Source: an uncultured Oscillospiraceae bacterium (lineage in GTDB: Bacteria > Bacillota > Clostridia > Oscillospirales > Oscillospiraceae). From it: a stretch of DNA of 47,275 nucleotides. The notes beneath the pieces are model-generated. The model had not been told where the DNA came from. It made no database searches and saw only the letters and a list, made by a program, of their open reading frames with translations. Positions 1 through 8,105 of this stretch are shown here, in pieces. The DNA lies in NCBI GenBank assembly GCA_947631395.1, contig CANRLF010000014.1:1-47275 (forward strand), in the 5' to 3' direction. The first letter of the stretch is position 1. Each line of letters begins with the position of its first letter. Both the position numbers and the translations under genes were made by a program.

Positions 1-38
1 AGGCATCTTACAAGGGCTTCAAGGTCAATACATTTGTG

Positions 39-380
39 TCAGCAGTGGTGACACAAATTCGATTCCTGCTCCCCCTCACCAAAATTGTGGGGTTTCCCCT
101 GCAAGTATTGATGGCCAGTGGCCAGTATCTCCATCATCAATCTTGCCCCCAAGATGAACGCCTCCCGGAAGCGTTTTTCCTCGATGATACAGGTGACATC
201 AAGGCGATCATTCTGGATGGTGTGAAGCAGCTCCTTTTCCTGCTCACTGAGGCTCACTTCAAGCCTGTCCTCGTTCTCGTGCACTCGCTTCATGATAGCC
301 GTCGCCTCTGGAGTGAGGCCGCCCATCTGTTCGACGGGGCGTATATTGCCATAGTAGAGCTCGTTGATAAGATTGTCCAT
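39..380 (-). CDS. DUF6809-family small protein
   Basis: A 113-residue soluble protein that looks like the DUF6809 family of Firmicutes mobile elements; no function is established. The start is the second of two nearby ATGs (380), because GGAGGG lies 8 bases before it; the first ATG directly abuts the Shine-Dalgarno. The N-terminus reads MDNLINELYYGN, the family's most recognisable segment, followed by a charged helical middle and a C-terminal helix containing FILGARLMMEIL. No signal peptide or membrane segment is visible. It lies left of a tRNA 3' fragment, and therefore probably inside an integrated element that extends beyond the window. Family assignment is from memory of the LYYGN and GARLMxE pattern. 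Confidence 0.7.
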   Translation of the reverse strand: MDNLINELYYGNIRPVEQMGGLTPEATAIMKRVHENEDRLEVSLSEQEKELLHTIQNDRLDVTCIIEEKRFREAFILGARLMMEILATGHQYLQGKPHNFGEGEQESNLCHHC

Positions 381-564
381 CTTCATCCCTCCTTGGCAAC
401 ACACAATACCGCAGAGGGCGCGGAAAGTCGAGAATAATTTTGTCGGCAAAAGGGAGAAAATCCCTTGACTTCCCCGCCCCAGCAAGGTAACATGGGCTTA
501 TTCGCCGAAAGGCTCCTTTTAGATAAGGATAGGTAACTTTTGCAGGGCATTGTGCGGAGGGAAT

Positions 565-915
565 ATGGAGCAGAGGAATAATGATATGTTCATCACTGCG
601 TGCGATATTGCGGATATGAGAAAAACCGCAGAAAGGATCAATGGGATTCTCTCTGCGGAGATTTTTGATATGCAGTCGGCCAGAGACGTGATTTGTGATG
701 TCAATTTAAAGCACCCAAAGAATGTTTGGCTATATAACTTGATTTCATTTGGCTCCACGCCGAGTCAACCGCATAGCAGTGGGGTCAGTATTGACAGCGC
801 ATCCGCAAGCAATCTGAAGCAGGACTTGATATGGAAACGGTTTTACCTTTTTGCCAAAGCCGCCGGAAAAGGTGTTGAAGCAATCGAGAAGGAATGGCGG
901 GAGAGACAAGGCTGA
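565..915 (+). CDS. hypothetical small protein
   Basis: A 116-residue soluble protein that I do not recognise. The ATG at 565 is preceded by GGAGGG at 556-561, a good ribosome binding site, so this start is preferred over an upstream TTG. The protein is mixed alpha-helical by composition, with a basic C-terminal helix ending in EKEWRERQG; no signal peptide, membrane segment or metal motif is seen. It stands alone between the DUF6809 gene (opposite strand) and the tRNA-Thr remnant. It is probably cargo of the same mobile element. It could also be a chance open frame, but the Shine-Dalgarno and codon pattern favour a real gene. Confidence 0.5.
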   Translation: MEQRNNDMFITACDIADMRKTAERINGILSAEIFDMQSARDVICDVNLKHPKNVWLYNLISFGSTPSQPHSSGVSIDSASASNLKQDLIWKRFYLFAKAAGKGVEAIEKEWRERQG

Positions 916-951
916 ATCCCCCAGACCACATTTCCGACCATAACCTCTTTC

Positions 952-972
952 GGAGCACGTGGAAACAGTGGA
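952..972 (+). repeat. element-end motif, copy 1
   Basis: This 21-bp stretch matches 6143-6163 at 18 of 21 positions. Both copies lie almost the same distance before a truncated tRNA 3' half (85 and 87 bases to the anticodon loop). In one frame both encode E-[HQ]-V-E-T-[VM]-E-[KR]-R. The equal spacing suggests homologous ends of two related integrative elements. Confidence 0.5.
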
Positions 973-1056
973 GAAAAGATTGCCGGAGAGTAACTGTATC
1001 GTAGCGGAAATGGCTGAAAAGTGCTGTTTCGCAAGCAAACAATTATTATTTACGTC

Positions 1057-1101
1057 TTCGTAATCATGAGGTCGCGAGTTCGAATCTCGCATCCAGCTCC
1101 A
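1057..1101 (+). pseudogene. tRNA-Thr(CGT) 3' half (attachment-site remnant)
   Basis: Only the 3' half of a tRNA is present. It has anticodon loop TTCGTAA (1057-1063, anticodon CGT), the 3' strand of the anticodon stem, a perfect T-arm (GCGAG/CTCGC around TTCGAAT, 1074-1090), and acceptor strand plus CCA to 1101. The 5' strand of the anticodon stem, the D-arm and the 5' acceptor strand are absent: the bases before 1057 do not pair. Such displaced 3' halves are left on the downstream side when a tyrosine integrase inserts an element into a tRNA gene, which implies an element to the left, beyond the window. A terminator follows directly. Confidence 0.75.
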
Positions 1102-1142
1102 CAAGAAAAGACCGCCGCAAGGCGGTCTTTTCTTGTGGAGCT
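1095..1142 (+). terminator. bidirectional intrinsic terminator after tRNA remnant
   Basis: A perfect 22-bp inverted repeat (1095-1116 with 1121-1142) around loop GCAA, with core GACCGCC/GGCGGTC and flanking A- and T-rich arms. The left arm starts inside the tRNA acceptor end (AGCTCCA) and the right arm ends with its complement TGGAGCT. The opposite strand therefore also shows an AGCTCCA end next to the hairpin. Confidence 0.8.
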
Positions 1143-1163
1143 AAGATTTAAATTCGAGGGGGA
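1136..1163 (-). repeat. 28-bp flanking repeat, left copy
   Basis: Matches 9158-9185 at 27 of 28 positions (A versus T at the eighth base). On the minus strand it reads from a C-rich stretch through TCGAATTTAAATCT to AGCTCCA, resembling a degenerate tRNA T-loop and acceptor end. The two copies bracket all the mobile genes of this region, so they may be attL and attR. They could instead be a dispersed post-terminator repeat. Confidence 0.6.
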
Positions 1164-1182
1164 CCCTGACGGTCCCCCTCGA
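1154..1182. other. strong hairpin with CTGAC loop
   Basis: A perfect 12-bp inverted repeat, TCGAGGGGGACC and GGTCCCCCTCGA, around CTGAC. There is no T-run after it on either strand, so it is not a typical terminator. It overlaps the end of the 28-bp repeat. Its apex CCTGACGG recurs in the hairpins at 24468 and 42478. Confidence 0.6.
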
Positions 1183-1271
1183 GCTCCTCTCCCTCCGATA
1201 GCTTTCGGCCTGTCCCCTGACCCACTTCTGACCCCAACGGGATTTCGGAGCGGAAAGGACGGGAGAGCACG

Positions 1272-1305
1272 AGGCCGTGGAACGCGCTGTTCCACGGCCT
1301 TTTTT
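1272..1305 (+). terminator. intrinsic terminator
   Basis: A 12-bp GC-rich stem (1272-1283 with 1289-1300; AGGCCGTGGAAC) around loop GCGCT, ending in a run of seven T on the plus strand. It sits downstream of the broken integrase gene, which points the other way, so it ends rightward transcription or is left over from the original locus. Confidence 0.75.
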
Positions 1306-1328
1306 AGTTATGGCGGGGTAGTTTTTGC

Positions 1329-2102
1329 TCACACATTCGCCCCTATCAGTTTGCCCATCGTCGCCGCGGCTTCTTCTTGCATTTTCGTTGTGACGTGAGT
1401 GTAGGTTCTCAACGTGAAGCCTGCGTCGTAGTGGCCGAGGATGCTGGAGACGGTTTTGACGTCTACACCGTTTTGGAGAGCCAGGGTGACGAAGGTGTGG
1501 CGGAGATCGTGCAGGCGGATGTGGGGGAGTCCAGCGGATTTGAGGATTTTGTTGTGAATGGCGGTAACGGAGCCGGGGTAGTACATGCCGAGCGTGACAG
1601 GGGAGGGGAACATGTACTCGATATCCGGGTGCTTCTCATGTTCCGCTTTGAGGACGTCGATGGCTTCCTGTGACAGCGAAATCCTGCGAATGGAGGTTTC
1701 GGTTTTGGGGCGGGTAACTTTTACCCCTCCGCCTTTTACCCTAACAGCTTGCTTGCAAATGTTCAGGGTCATTGACTGCTCGTCGAAGTCGCTCCATAGC
1801 AGAGCGATCAGTTCTCCTTTTCGCAGTCCGGTAGTCAATTCGAGGAAGAATATCGCCAGAACACTCCTCCGATCCGCTTCTTTGAGGTAGGCGCTGATGT
1901 CCTCTGGGTGCAGTATGTGCATCTCCTTTTTCTACAGCTTCGGCACGATGCAGTCCTCGGTTGGATTGCGGAGGATCAATCTCTCTTTTGCTGCCCTGCC
2001 CAGGCAGTTGTGTAGCATCATGTGGAGGCCGCGAACGTAGCTTGCGCTCATGCTGGTGTTGCCGTACTTGGATACCCTAATCCGTCCGCTTTCTTCTTGC
2101 CC
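1329..2102 (-). pseudogene. tyrosine recombinase/integrase, interrupted
   Basis: Phage/ICE-type integrase. The catalytic domain (197 residues, 1329-1922) is complete: Arg in TTGLRKGEL, the HDLRHT box, His in LGHYDAG and the nucleophile Tyr in RTYTHV. Upstream in the same frame lies the end of the core-binding domain (SKYGNTSMSASYVRGLHMML, about 2079 down to 2020). It runs into an in-frame amber codon at 1932-1934 (IVPKL, stop, KKEMHILHPED). The N-terminal arm domain is missing beyond about 2102. The gene is therefore a pseudogene unless the amber is suppressed, or the catalytic half is made from the ATG at 1922, which would lack the DNA-binding N-terminus. It lies just inside the left 28-bp repeat, the expected place for an element's own integrase. 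Confidence 0.85.
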
Positions 2103-2644
2103 ATTTTTAATACATGATCGTAAGTAATTGAGTGATTATCCCTGAATTTATTGAATACTTCCGTCAAAACTACGGTTATTAATTTTACTCCGAGTAAAAA
2201 CATTACTGAAGGCATTTTTATGGTTAGCTATTACCGCAGAGACTAATATCATCGAACTTTAAATTGCTATTAAATTGGCCTAAATATATGTGGAGTACGA
2301 ATATTGAGGGCAACAAAAAACAAATTTACGTGTAACAAATTTGGTTTCTAAAAACATAAGTATATAAGATGGCTGTTGATTAATGGAGCTTTTACAAAAA
2401 TACAAAAGGTATAGGAGATGAAGAGAATGATGCCCGAGGCCTTATAATGAAATCCTTTCCATAATATATGAGCTCGATTAATAGTGACAAAAATGATAGA
2501 GATGATAGAGCGGAAAGCCTGAATAGACTATTGATTCTGGGACCAAGGAATCAAAATCCCTTAGTAATACATGTGGAAATAGTATGAATATGTTTTGATA
2601 TTATGTATTTTATTAGATTACTAAAGAAAGAGAGAATATATAAG
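2103..2644. other. AT-rich non-coding stretch upstream of NACHT gene
   Basis: About 540 bases, much more AT-rich than the chromosome around it, with no convincing gene. A 17-bp inverted repeat TTTTACTC-C-GAGTAAAA lies at 2183-2199 and could be an operator. I cannot place a reliable promoter. A nine-codon reading frame after AGGAG near 2418 is too short to call. Confidence 0.5.
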
Positions 2645-5600
2645 ATGCAAGAGATTTTGACATCCATTACAGCCAACCTTTCGCCTGAAGTAATTGCCGG
2701 TAACGCCGCATTGGCGTTAATGCTTGTACCGACACAGTGCCTTGTAGATGCCGCTAAGGAGAGAATTAACGAATTTATTAACAAAGTTCTGCCTTTTTGC
2801 CCGGAGAAATTATTTTGTACTTCATTAATTAAGTCATTGCGGGAATATAGTGAAACGCATGATGGAACTTCAGCGAGGTTGACGGCTGATTTACTCCGCA
2901 AGATTAAAGCAGATAAGGAAAGGCTCTATGAATGTATAAAAACTATAAAGTTTTCCATTCCAACGACGGTAATATCTGAGCCATTTCCGGCACGTATTTT
3001 TGCCGACGCGCTTGTTACGGAATACGGACTTGATCTATCGCGGGCTGAACAGGAGTTGGTTTCTTCCATAATAATGAGTTGCATAAACGATTATAAGCAA
3101 GTAATTCTTAAGAACATGGATGAAAAAAGCATCTTGCTTCAAGTGTTGGAAACGTTAATTTCCCTCAAAGACCGTGAAATGCTATTTGAGTCTCTTATGG
3201 CTGATACTGTAACAAAGTCAGACGTATTATCTCTAAAAAATGCCCTTTTAGGAGCCATGCGTCGGCAGGATAATTCAACCTGTTTAACAAGGGACCTTGA
3301 GGAATATGACAGGATGATAGAAGGCCAGTACCGTTATATTGAATTCGCGGCGGGTTTTTCTCCGCGAATTAGCGCGCGTGATGTTCGCATGAAGATGTCA
3401 GATGTTTTTATTAATTTGGAGTGTAGACAACAGGGAAAGGAGCGCTATAACAGATTTGATTTTGACTTATCAGACATAGTTTTACGGAGTAGATTCAATG
3501 TATTACTGGGAGATCCAGGTTGCGGGAAAACAACCCTTTTAAAAAAGATCGCTTTTGATCTTTCATCACCCAAAAATCGCACGAATGGTATAATGTCCAA
3601 TTTTATTCCTCTGTATTTTCGCCTCTCAGACTACTCAAAATTTTATAAAACTACTCAGAAAAGCCTCTCAGAATATCTCCAACAGATGGTATTTCAGTTT
3701 AAGGAGGCTCTTTTTGGAACGGCCCAGCTTGAGCGGTCGTTGGTGTTCTTAATGGATGGCCTTGACGAGATAGCCGATACTCCGTTGAGAATAAATGTTG
3801 TAGAGCAGGTAAATTCCTTCGTGTTTGCTAACCCTCAATATATCTATTTTATCACATCCAGAATTGTCGGTTATCGCGATGCGGCACTCAATGGCATATT
3901 CCAAACTTATCGATTGGAACCGTTGAATGACGAAAAAATAGAAAAGTTTATTTTCCAGTGGCATATGGCTGTCGAAGAGAACACAGACAACGATAAGACT
4001 CAGCATGAAAAAGAATCATGGTCAAAAGAGAAAACTAGCAGCTTGATATCTGCCATAAATAAGAACGATTCAGTAAAACGTCTGTCAACCAATCCGTTAT
4101 TACTTACAATAATTACCCTTATTCATTTTCAAGGAGGACGTTTGCCAAATAAACGTGTAGAGCTATATGATATCTGCGCTGAAACATTTCTTCAACATTG
4201 GATCAATCGAAGAGTAGAAAGCGCTGATGCGATTCTTGACCGCGATTTATTAATTGACCTTCTTTCTCGAATTGCTTTCTATATCCATGAAAATTATGAT
4301 GACGGACTAATTCCGGAGAACGATTTTCAGAAACATTTTTTGGAGTTTTTTCAAGAATTATCAGATAATGAGTCGCGCCCTTTGATGGAAATAAAGATGG
4401 AATGTCATCGTTTTATTGATTTTATCCGCACAGAAACAGGTATTTTCTTCGAAAAAGGTCAGGATGAAAGCGGCACGAACCTTTTTGGATTCCTTCACTT
4501 GACTTTTGAAGAATACTTTGCCGCAATTGAGTTTAAACGTCGTGTGGCAATAAGAAAAATACAACTGAAAAAATATATAATATTACCACGCTGGAGAGAG
4601 ATTATTTTGCTCTGTGCAGCGCTCTTCGGCGGCCAGGCGGGCAATGGGCGCATGGAGGCGAGCTGCTTTGTTAAAGATATTCTGAGAGCAAAAGAGCTTT
4701 TCCCTCCAATGTATTCGAACCTTCGTTTGGCAATGGGTATTATGTCTGATGATGTGCGCATCGAGGAAGCCGTGGAAAGGCAAATTTGGCAGGTTTTAAA
4801 GAATGCGCTTGAAACAGATCAATACTTGGACTTTAGTGAAGAAATGAAATCATTAAGTACGAGCGTTTTATACAGAGATAAACTCAGAACCAGAATTGGA
4901 GAATGGTCGCACTGCAGGGGGATCCTGTACCTGAATTCGGCAAAAATTCTTCTTCACATGGGCGATCAGCCCGAATGTACTAAAGATATTCTTGATATTC
5001 CGGATAATCCAGATTTTCCATGGCTCATTGAACAGGGTGGTTTTTTTTACTTCCCATATTACCCCTTGTCTCGAAACGAAGTTGTCCTGAAAATGTGTGT
5101 GGATAAGCTAATTCAGTACATAAACAGCTATCCTAATTGGGACAATATGAGGTTTCGACTTCTTAACTTCTTGGATAACAGCTATATTGATCATGCGCCC
5201 ATTAATTTTGTTGACAGGCTCGTGTCGGTTAAAGATAAAATCATCCTGTCGAAATATTTATTTTGTGACCTGTATTTGCGCAGTTACAAAGGGTACCTTG
5301 AGGAATCATTATCAAATTTCTTTTTAGCTTACAATATTGACTTTATGCCAAAGCCCAATATTATAGTCCATAATAAAATAATGGGTTGTGATGGCACCTT
5401 TACCGTATCATCACTTTGGCATCCAACTGTGATAACCACTTCCGGCCAATATTCATACAGTATTATCTTCAGACATAATTCAGGCAGTAAAAGGAACGAA
5501 GAGGCTTATCAATATATTTTGATTGATTCGTTTTTTGCTGAGATTCAAATTGCAACATATCCTAATAGGCTGACATCAGATGAGTTCATGGAGATATTCG

Positions 5601-6040
5601 GCTTAAACAAGCGAGAGATACAAAGTGGCTTTTCTGGTCTCGAAAGCTTCCTTCAGGAAACAGGGAAAAATGGTTCTGCTGATCTTTTGAAACATTGGGG
5701 AAAATGTTGCCTCTCCTGCTGGAAAGAATTGTATTCGCCTAAATTCAACTCAAAAGACGAAGAGAAGGTCTTCATTGATGGAATTCGCTCTTGGATGCGT
5801 TCATATAATCATGCTTCCCCTATACAATTCCTTCTGGGGCAAATGATTCTTGAGCGTTATGAGCATAATAAAAAGATTGTGACTCAAAAGGCGATTCGAG
5901 AAGCCATTGCGTTTTACATGGCAGAATTAGTGCCAGATAAAAATAGAAAGGACGCTCGTGAAATAATCACAATGGCAATACAGGCGGGGTATTCCTCACA
6001 AAAGGAGAAATCAAAGCATTGCGTAGTTCCCAATGGTTGA
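2645..6040 (+). CDS. NACHT-domain STAND NTPase, candidate defence protein
   Basis: A 1131-residue protein. The start is ATG 2645, 8 bases after a purine-rich AAGAGAGAA; an in-frame ATG at 2603 has no Shine-Dalgarno. A NACHT-type P-loop NTPase occupies roughly residues 284-630: Walker A GDPGCGKTT (289-297, Lys295), extended Walker B LMDGLDEI (Asp371, Asp374, Glu375), a sensor-like ITSR, and FLHLTFEEYFAA near 615, typical of the end of NACHT-winged-helix regions. Residues 1-280 are helical and unassigned; residues 630-1131 show no repeat I can name and would be the sensor. Bacterial NACHT proteins of this build include anti-phage proteins (bNACHT/Avs classes), and the location between recombinase remnants fits a defence island. 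AT-rich codon use contrasts sharply with the GC-rich chromosome, so it was probably acquired recently. The effector and trigger are unknown. Confidence 0.85.
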   Translation: MQEILTSITANLSPEVIAGNAALALMLVPTQCLVDAAKERINEFINKVLPFCPEKLFCTSLIKSLREYSETHDGTSARLTADLLRKIKADKERLYECIKTIKFSIPTTVISEPFPARIFADALVTEYGLDLSRAEQELVSSIIMSCINDYKQVILKNMDEKSILLQVLETLISLKDREMLFESLMADTVTKSDVLSLKNALLGAMRRQDNSTCLTRDLEEYDRMIEGQYRYIEFAAGFSPRISARDVRMKMSDVFINLECRQQGKERYNRFDFDLSDIVLRSRFNVLLGDPGCGKTTLLKKIAFDLSSPKNRTNGIMSNFIPLYFRLSDYSKFYKTTQKSLSEYLQQMVFQFKEALFGTAQLERSLVFLMDGLDEIADTPLRINVVEQVNSFVFANPQYIYFITSRIVGYRDAALNGIFQTYRLEPLNDEKIEKFIFQWHMAVEENTDNDKTQHEKESWSKEKTSSLISAINKNDSVKRLSTNPLLLTIITLIHFQGGRLPNKRVELYDICAETFLQHWINRRVESADAILDRDLLIDLLSRIAFYIHENYDDGLIPENDFQKHFLEFFQELSDNESRPLMEIKMECHRFIDFIRTETGIFFEKGQDESGTNLFGFLHLTFEEYFAAIEFKRRVAIRKIQLKKYIILPRWREIILLCAALFGGQAGNGRMEASCFVKDILRAKELFPPMYSNLRLAMGIMSDDVRIEEAVERQIWQVLKNALETDQYLDFSEEMKSLSTSVLYRDKLRTRIGEWSHCRGILYLNSAKILLHMGDQPECTKDILDIPDNPDFPWLIEQGGFFYFPYYPLSRNEVVLKMCVDKLIQYINSYPNWDNMRFRLLNFLDNSYIDHAPINFVDRLVSVKDKIILSKYLFCDLYLRSYKGYLEESLSNFFLAYNIDFMPKPNIIVHNKIMGCDGTFTVSSLWHPTVITTSGQYSYSIIFRHNSGSKRNEEAYQYILIDSFFAEIQIATYPNRLTSDEFMEIFGLNKREIQSGFSGLESFLQETGKNGSADLLKHWGKCCLSCWKELYSPKFNSKDEEKVFIDGIRSWMRSYNHASPIQFLLGQMILERYEHNKKIVTQKAIREAIAFYMAELVPDKNRKDAREIITMAIQAGYSSQKEKSKHCVVPNG

Positions 6041-6142
6041 TTAATAACGCAGGTTTTATTGTTGAAACAATCTGAAATAGTAGCGACTTTTCCACTTCTT
6101 CGTTTGATAATCTTCACTTATTCCGCTGCATAGGGTGGCGTT

Positions 6143-6163
6143 GGAGCAGGTGGAGACAATGGA
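6143..6163 (+). repeat. element-end motif, copy 2
   Basis: Partner of the motif at 952-972 (18 of 21 bases match), 87 bases before the Met-like tRNA fragment. The interval from the NACHT stop (6040) to the IS (6345) otherwise contains only this motif, the tRNA fragment and its terminator. Confidence 0.5.
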
Positions 6164-6249
6164 ACGGAGAGAGCTGTGTAGCCTCTGACTCCGGGTTAAA
6201 ATCGATTAGAAACAGCCCGAATGAAGTGGTCGGAACATTTTACTGTAGC

Positions 6250-6290
6250 CTCATAACACGGAAGTTGCAGGTTCAAGCTCTCCTTCTGCC
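6250..6290 (+). pseudogene. tRNA-Met-like 3' half (decayed attachment-site remnant)
   Basis: An anticodon loop CTCATAA (6250-6256, anticodon CAT) is followed 15 bases later by a T-arm-like GCAGG-TTCAAGC-TCTCC with one mismatch, then a partial acceptor strand. There is no 5' half and no CCA. A strong terminator follows, as at the tRNA-Thr remnant. I read it as the 3' end of a tRNA displaced by an earlier integration and since degraded; the Met assignment rests on the loop only. Confidence 0.55.
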
Positions 6291-6294
6291 GTTT

Positions 6295-6332
6295 AAAAGT
6301 GCCGGATTTTTCACAAAATCCGGCACTTTTTT
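6295..6332 (+). terminator. intrinsic terminator after tRNA remnant
   Basis: A perfect 16-bp stem (6295-6310 with 6315-6330, core GTGCCGG/CCGGCAC) around TCAC with A- and T-rich outer arms. It works in both directions and could also end NACHT-gene transcription. Confidence 0.85.
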
Positions 6333-6344
6333 GCGAGAAGCAAA

Positions 6345-7080
6345 GTAAACCCCCGGCTATGCCGGGGGAAGGAAAAAGCTTTAGCGGTGAAAGGAGTAGA
6401 CAAGAAAAAAGCTCCCTGTTAAAGTAGGTGTGGTTTGCTGACCGCACAACTACAAAAACAGGGAGGTCTTATCGTGAAAGATAAAGACATAAATAGTTTA
6501 GAACATATGACATGGAGATGTCAATACCACATTGTGTTTGCACCGAAGTTTCGTAGGCAGGTAATATACAGAGAAATAAAGGTGGACATAGGAAAAATTC
6601 TTAGACAACTGTGCCAGCAAAAGGGGATAGAGATCATTGAGGCTGAGCTGTGTCCGGACCACATCCACATGCTTGTGAGTATCCCTCCAAAGTACAGCGT
6701 ATCCCAGGTGATGGGGTATCTGAAGGGAAAGAGCAGTCTGATGATCTTCGACAGGCACGCGAATTTGAAGTACAAGTATGGGAACCGACACTTCTGGGCG
6801 AGAGGGTACTACGTGGACACGGTAGGAAGGAACAAAAAGCAAATCCAGGAGCACATCAGGAACCAATTAAGAGAGGACGAGCTGGCGGATCAGATGAGCA
6901 TTAAGGAGTACGTGGACCCGTTTACGGGTCGCGAGAACAAGAGGGCGTAAGACAAGCCCCTTGAGGGGCAGCCGGAAAAAGAAATGCGGTCGGCGATGCT
7001 TTCGGCGCCCTTTTAGGGGCTTTGCCTGTATTATGCCCTTTTAGGGCTATTCAAGCCTCCGGCTTAGCCGGAGGTTTTGA
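6345..7080 (+). mobile_element. IS200-group insertion sequence (single tnpA)
   Basis: About 0.74 kb with one Y1-type transposase gene and subterminal hairpins instead of inverted repeats, as in the IS200/IS605 family. The left-end hairpin is CCCCCGGC-TAT-GCCGGGGG (6350-6368). The right-end hairpin is CCTCCGGC-TTA-GCCGGAGG (7056-7074), followed by TTTTGAC. Two more small hairpins lie near 6957 and 7034. Exact cleavage points cannot be fixed without an empty site. No tnpB is present. Confidence 0.8.
6474..6950 (+). CDS. tnpA: IS200-type Y1 transposase TnpA, catalytic Tyr replaced
   Basis: A 158-residue single-strand transposase of the HUH-Y1 class. The start is GTG 6474, placed by GGGAGG 8 bases upstream. 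The fold signature is clear: YHIVFAPKFRRQV near 18-30, the HUH metal motif CPDHIHML (His63, His65), GYLKGKSS, and FWARGYYVDTVG. The family's nucleophile normally sits in a QxxYIxxQ helix (Tyr127 in IS608, recalled from the family). Here the matching segment reads IQEHIRNQ, so residue 127 is His (codon CAC) while the partner Gln131 is kept. A single TAC-to-CAC change would explain it. If the alignment is right this copy should be unable to nick DNA. The C-terminus SIKEYVDPFTG is typical of the IS200 group. Confidence 0.9.
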   Translation: MKDKDINSLEHMTWRCQYHIVFAPKFRRQVIYREIKVDIGKILRQLCQQKGIEIIEAELCPDHIHMLVSIPPKYSVSQVMGYLKGKSSLMIFDRHANLKYKYGNRHFWARGYYVDTVGRNKKQIQEHIRNQLREDELADQMSIKEYVDPFTGRENKRA

Positions 7081-7150
7081 CTATACATATATATTTTTGC
7101 TGTGGCCGTGTGCCTCGGCTTTTATTCTTTTATGAAAGGATCTGACCAAA

Positions 7151-8036
7151 ATGCGAACAGATGTTGAAATACCCGCACAGATTGATAACAACCAAGCTGA
7201 TAATACGCTTCGCGTCGCCGCATACTGTCGAGTGAGTTCTGACCATGAGGAACAGGAGACAAGTTTGGAGGCGCAGATCTTGTATTATTCTCAGAAGATA
7301 ACAAGCATACCCGGTTGGGTCAATGCCGGAATCTTTGCTGAGAGAGGGAGCGGATTGAGTCTTTGACAGAGGGCGGAGTTTGTACGGATGATGGAGCTTG
7401 CACGCGACAGCGAAATTGACTTGATCCTCACAAAATCCATAAGCCGGTTTGGACGTAACACAGTTGACATGCTCCAGGCATCACTGGAGCTGTGCGGGTG
7501 CGGGGGTTGACGTATTCTTTGAGAAAGAGAACATCTGGCTTTACGACCGTCAGATGCAGATACTGTTGACTGCATATATGTCCTACGATCAGGCGGAAAG
7601 CGAGAGCATGAGCCGGAACATTAAATGGGGCATTCGTAAGGGATTTCAAAACGGGACCGACTATACGGATTTTATCTGTTTCGGTTACAGGCGAAGCAGC
7701 GATGGCAACTTGGTAATCAACGAGCCGGAGGCGAATGTAGTGCGAAAAATCTTTGAACTTCGAGCTTCAGGCAGGAGCTTGAATGAAATATCTAATTGGC
7801 TTTATTCCGAACATATTCCATCCCCAACCGGCAAAGAACGGTGGAGCCGGGAGACGATCAGCAAGATTTTGAAAAACGAGAAATACACTGGCGATGTGAT
7901 TTTACAGAAGACATTTGTGAGCGATATCTTCTCCGACAAACAAAGCAGGAACGTGGGGCAGTTGAACAGGTACATTGTACATGAACACCATCCGGCGATT
8001 GTGAGCAGGGAGGTGTTTGAGGCTGTAAACAAATAA
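7151..8036 (+). pseudogene. large serine recombinase, nonsense and frameshift
   Basis: Remnant of a large serine recombinase. Frame 1 begins at ATG 7151 (AAAGGA upstream) and carries the catalytic serine in [13 protein letters not shown]. It meets TGA at 7364-7366 (GLSL, stop, QRAEF), yet the same frame continues recognisably through LTKSISRFGRNTVDMLQ. Homology then shifts frame near 7490 to GVDVFFEKENIWLYDRQ and runs through the recombinase domain (AESESMSRNIKWGIRKGF, GRSLNEISNWL, WSRETISKILKNEKYTGDV) to EVFEAVNK and a stop at 8034-8036. The usual zinc ribbon and coiled-coil C-terminus are missing. With a stop, a shift and a truncation it cannot be functional. It shows that a second recombinase-driven element once occupied this site. 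Confidence 0.9.
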
Positions 8037-8044
8037 ATAAAAAA

Positions 8045-8073
8045 TTCCATTTTTCGTGCCAATCTGCTATAAT
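8045..8073 (+). promoter_or_regulatory. extended -10 promoter for the 8106 unit
   Basis: TGC-TATAAT (8065-8073) is a full extended -10 element; TTCCAT at 8045-8050, 17 bases upstream, is a weak -35. Transcription would begin near 8080, some 25 bases before the start codon of the first gene. Confidence 0.65.
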
Positions 8074-8105
8074 ACCCTTCTATCTTATTTGAGGAGGTAT
8101 TTTGC

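Noticed and set aside
2418-2447. A nine-codon reading frame after AGGAG upstream of the NACHT gene, as a leader peptide.
   Set aside because: It is too short to tell from chance, with no attenuator or stalling motif after it.
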